A stretch of 7,515 nucleotides of DNA from contig JASEJH010000011.1 in the NCBI GenBank assembly GCA_030016455.1, positions 7,989-15,503 of the forward strand, read 5' to 3'. The position numbers and the translations under genes were made by a program. Positions within the stretch are counted from its first letter, which is position 1. Every line of letters begins with the position of its first letter. A model generated the notes under the pieces. The model made no database searches and had not been told where the DNA came from. It was given only the letters and a program-made list of their open reading frames with translations. The DNA is from Thermoanaerobacteraceae bacterium. GTDB taxonomy: Bacteria > Bacillota > Desulfotomaculia > Desulfotomaculales > Ammonificaceae. Positions 5,765-7,515 of the stretch are shown piece after piece.

Positions 5765-5954
5765 AGGCCGGAGGCGTGGGCGAGCATAAGTCGGTACTCC
5801 ACGTCCGGACGCCGAGAGCGGAAAAGGCCTGGAGGCCGTGACCGCTGTTCTCCCCGTTGTCAGGGCGAGTTGACAGGTATTTTTCAGTAGTCCTTACGGC
5901 TGAGGTTTGGGGAATGGTGGAGGCCGCGCGGCCTCCCAGGTAAAGGATGGGATT
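5765..5954 (+). other. structured spacer between rpmG and secE
   Basis: 190 bases without a gene. Hairpins can be drawn: CGTGG/CCACG around 5773-5803, AGCGG/CCGCT enclosing GGCC-tgga-GGCC at about 5817-5846, and the 18-base perfect palindrome GGAGGCCGCGCGGCCTCC at 5919-5936, which ends eight bases before the AAAGGA of secE. No tRNA is present. A TTGACA at 5870-5875 has no matching -10. The role of the structures is unknown. Confidence 0.5.
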
Positions 5955-6329
5955 ATGGCCGGTGTAAAAAGTGGAAAAGAGGGGAAAGGCGGCGCACCGC
6001 ACAAGCTGTCGCTAGCGCAGAAGGAAAAGAAACGCAAATCGAAGAAGGAGTCTGCGGGCGGCAAGGAACCCAAAGGAGCGGTTGTACAGCCGCTGAAGCG
6101 GGCCAGGCAGGATGCGGCAAGGAAAAGGTTCACCCTGGGTGAGTACCTCCAGAACCTGCGGCAGTTTTTCAACGGGGTCTGGCAGGAACTCAAGAAAGTT
6201 CACTGGCCGTCGCGCCGCGAGGTGGTTGTTTATACGGGCGTTGTCGTGGTAGTGGTACTAATCGTCATGGGTATCCTCTGGATTGCGGATTCGATCTTCA
6301 GTCAGGTATTGAGGCTGATCATCAAGTGA
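5955..6329 (+). CDS. secE: preprotein translocase subunit SecE
   Basis: The essential small subunit of the SecYEG channel in the cytoplasmic membrane. It is 124 residues from ATG 5955, with AAAGGA seven bases upstream; the frame extends upstream, but without a better site. The signature amphipathic region FFNGVWQELKKVHWPSRREV (71-90) is followed by one membrane helix at about 92-112 (VYTGVVVVVVLIVMGILWIA). Residues 1-58 form an unusually long Lys-rich hydrophilic extension before the conserved core; single-helix SecE proteins of Bacillota are often only 60-75 residues. The extension is cytoplasmic and probably disordered. It lies between rpmG and nusG as usual. Confidence 0.93.
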   Translation: MAGVKSGKEGKGGAPHKLSLAQKEKKRKSKKESAGGKEPKGAVVQPLKRARQDAARKRFTLGEYLQNLRQFFNGVWQELKKVHWPSRREVVVYTGVVVVVVLIVMGILWIADSIFSQVLRLIIK

Positions 6330-6430
6330 GCGGACCGCGCCACGTCGCCTGTTAACATAGGTTGGGCTACCGAATCCGGTGATTATCCGAACGGCATTTT
6401 TCGGCGGCCGGGAATCTGGATTTGGGAATC

Positions 6431-6462
6431 AAGGAGGTGAGGGAGGCGTTTGCCTTCCTACC
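6431..6462 (+). promoter_or_regulatory. nusG ribosome binding site with intervening hairpin
   Basis: The Shine-Dalgarno match AAGGAGGTGA is at 6431-6440, but the only sensible start, GTG 6463, is 22 bases further on. GGGAGGC (6441-6447) can pair with GCCTTCC (6452-6458), one G-U pair and a 4-base loop. Folding this would leave TACC, four bases, between the site and the start. No other in-frame start codon lies between. Confidence 0.6.
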
Positions 6463-6990
6463 GTGAGCAAACAGTGGTACGTTATACACACTTACTCCGG
6501 TTACGAAAACAAGGTTAAGGCGAACCTCGAGAAGCGGATCGCCTCCATGAATATGGAGGACAAGATCTTCCGGATCGTCGTTCCGGAAGAAGATGAGGTT
6601 GAGATCAAGGACGGAAAGAAAAAGGTCTCGAAGCGCAGGCTGTTCCCCGGTTACGTGCTGGTGGAGATGATCATGACCGATGAATCCTGGTACGTGGTAC
6701 GAAATACCCCGGGAGTCACCGGTTTTGTAGGGAGCGGAAGCAAGCCGGTTCCGCTGGGCGAGGCCGAGGTAGAACAGATTCTCAGTCAGGCGCGTGGCGA
6801 AGTGCCGCGGGTGAAGATCGATCTGGAACCGGGGGAAAAGGTCCGGGTGACGGCCGGTCCTTTTCAGAATTTTATCGGCGTGCTGGAGGAAATAAACCTG
6901 GACAAGGCCAAGTTGAAAGTAATGATCTCAATGTTCGGCCGGGAAACGCCGATAGAGCTCGATTATTCCCAGGTGGAAAAGATAATCTGA
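6463..6990 (+). CDS. nusG: transcription termination/antitermination factor NusG
   Basis: Binds the RNA polymerase clamp to modulate pausing and elongation, and couples transcription to translation or Rho. It is 175 residues from GTG 6463. The N-terminal NGN domain (about 1-110) starts KQWYVIHTYSGYENKVKANL and includes RRLFPGYVLVEM (58-69) and the NTPGVTGFVG motif (81-90). The KOW domain (about 122-175) contains EPGEKVRVTAGPFQNFIGVL (122-141) and ends in DYSQVEKI. Length and domains are typical for the family. The frame is open to 6379, but those 28 codons lack family similarity, so the later start is used despite its unusual distance from the Shine-Dalgarno. The stop is 13 bases before rplK. 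Confidence 0.96.
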   Translation: MSKQWYVIHTYSGYENKVKANLEKRIASMNMEDKIFRIVVPEEDEVEIKDGKKKVSKRRLFPGYVLVEMIMTDESWYVVRNTPGVTGFVGSGSKPVPLGEAEVEQILSQARGEVPRVKIDLEPGEKVRVTAGPFQNFIGVLEEINLDKAKLKVMISMFGRETPIELDYSQVEKII

Positions 6991-7003
6991 GAGGTGAGGG
7001 CAG

Positions 7004-7432
7004 TTGGCCAAGAAAGTTCAGGCAATCATTAAGCTGCAAATTCCGGCGGGGAAAGCCACGCCGGCACCGCCTGTGGGTCCGGCTTTGGGCCAGCACGGCG
7101 TGAATATCATGGCTTTCGTAAAGGAATACAATGAGCGCACGGCGGCCCAGGCCGGCCTGATAATTCCGGTGGAAATAACGGTTTACGAGGATCGTTCCTT
7201 CAGCTTCGTCTGCAAGACGCCGCCGGCGTCGGTACTCCTGAAAAAGGCTGCGGGGATCGAGACGGCTTCTGGAGAGCCGAATGCGAAAAAGGTGGGCAAG
7301 GTCCCGCGGTCAAAGGTGCGGGAGATTGCCGAACTGAAGATGCCCGACCTCAACGCGGGTTCTATCGAAGCAGCGATGCGGATGATTGAAGGGACGGCCA
7401 GAAGTATGGGCATCGAGATCGTGGAAGGCTAA
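7004..7432 (+). CDS. rplK: 50S ribosomal protein L11
   Basis: Part of the GTPase-associated centre of the large subunit, binding 23S rRNA helices 43/44; it is the thiostrepton target and is needed for RelA activation. It is 142 residues from TTG 7004, with GAGGTGA six bases upstream. The N-terminal domain shows [20 protein letters not shown] with Pro22/Pro23 at the thiostrepton site. The C-terminal rRNA-binding domain runs from about residue 70 and ends [20 protein letters not shown], then [10 protein letters not shown]. Full-length and unremarkable. In most bacteria rplA follows within about 100 bases; here a large inverted repeat starts 42 bases after the stop. Confidence 0.97.
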   Translation: MAKKVQAIIKLQIPAGKATPAPPVGPALGQHGVNIMAFVKEYNERTAAQAGLIIPVEITVYEDRSFSFVCKTPPASVLLKKAAGIETASGEPNAKKVGKVPRSKVREIAELKMPDLNAGSIEAAMRMIEGTARSMGIEIVEG

Positions 7433-7473
7433 TCCCCCAAGGTCAACCCTTTAGGAGAGTGTTGCAAAACAAC

Positions 7474-7515
7474 TTAACCGCCCAAAAATGAGTTCACCTG
7501 CTTTTGGGCGGTTAA
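7474..7515. repeat. 14-bp perfect inverted repeat after rplK
   Basis: TTAACCGCCCAAAA (7474-7487) and TTTTGGGCGGTTAA (7502-7515) form a perfect 14-bp stem around a 14-base loop, reaching the last base of the window, so it may extend further. The A and T runs lie on the loop side of the GC block, the reverse of an ordinary terminator. Any following T run is outside the window. It could be a regulatory hairpin between rplK and rplA, a terminator, or the end of an inserted element; GTTGCAAAAC precedes it at 7461-7470. Confidence 0.6.

Noticed and set aside
5870..5899. TTGACA before secE as a second promoter
   Set aside because: No acceptable -10 is found at 16-18 bases, and the unit already has a strong promoter at 5519-5548.
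5765..5900. Possible tRNA between rpmG and secE, as in some Bacillota
   Set aside because: No TTCGA T-loop, acceptor pairing or anticodon arm can be assembled.

Overview
The window looks like part of a Bacillota chromosome of moderately high GC, probably a member of the Desulfotomaculum/Pelotomaculum-type clostridia. The evidence is the rpmG-secE-nusG-rplK cluster, an aroF-type DAHP synthase behind a T-box leader, strong AGGAGG-type ribosome binding sites, and frequent GTG and TTG starts. The species is inferred, not shown.

Layout. At the left edge is the C-terminus of an unidentified protein (to 125). A possible 54-residue membrane protein (168-332) overlaps the TTG start of a histone-deacetylase-family amidohydrolase (323-1363). 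A sigma-A-like promoter (about 1469-1497) then opens a T-box leader (about 1505-1893) with a probable Phe specifier (UUC). It controls a lone DAHP synthase (2069-3121), the first enzyme of aromatic amino acid synthesis. A second promoter follows, then a repeat-rich leader, a tRNA-Arg(CCG) gene and a clear intrinsic terminator.

The stretch 3454-4140 has an accessory, phage-like flavour: an exact tandem 11-bp repeat downstream of the tRNA gene, and on the minus strand a holin-like small membrane protein broken by a one-base deletion, whose stop codon lies inside a strong hairpin. After it come a YkgJ-type cysteine-cluster protein (4191-4937) with its own promoter, and a small T4 endonuclease V-like pyrimidine dimer glycosylase (about 5035-5370). 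Next is a short relic that looks like the end of an insertion sequence (5429-5503).

The right third is core: a strong promoter (5519-5548), then ribosomal protein L33, SecE, NusG and L11 in the order usual for bacteria. Extra RNA structure lies before secE, and a hairpin sits between the Shine-Dalgarno sequence and the start codon of nusG. The window ends inside or at the end of a 14-bp perfect inverted repeat after rplK, where rplA would normally be expected.

I found no clearly new multi-gene system. The best leads are the nusG initiation hairpin, the twin hairpin repeats before tRNA-Arg, the tRNA-linked phage relic, and the truncated DUF4405-like gene coupled to the deacetylase.
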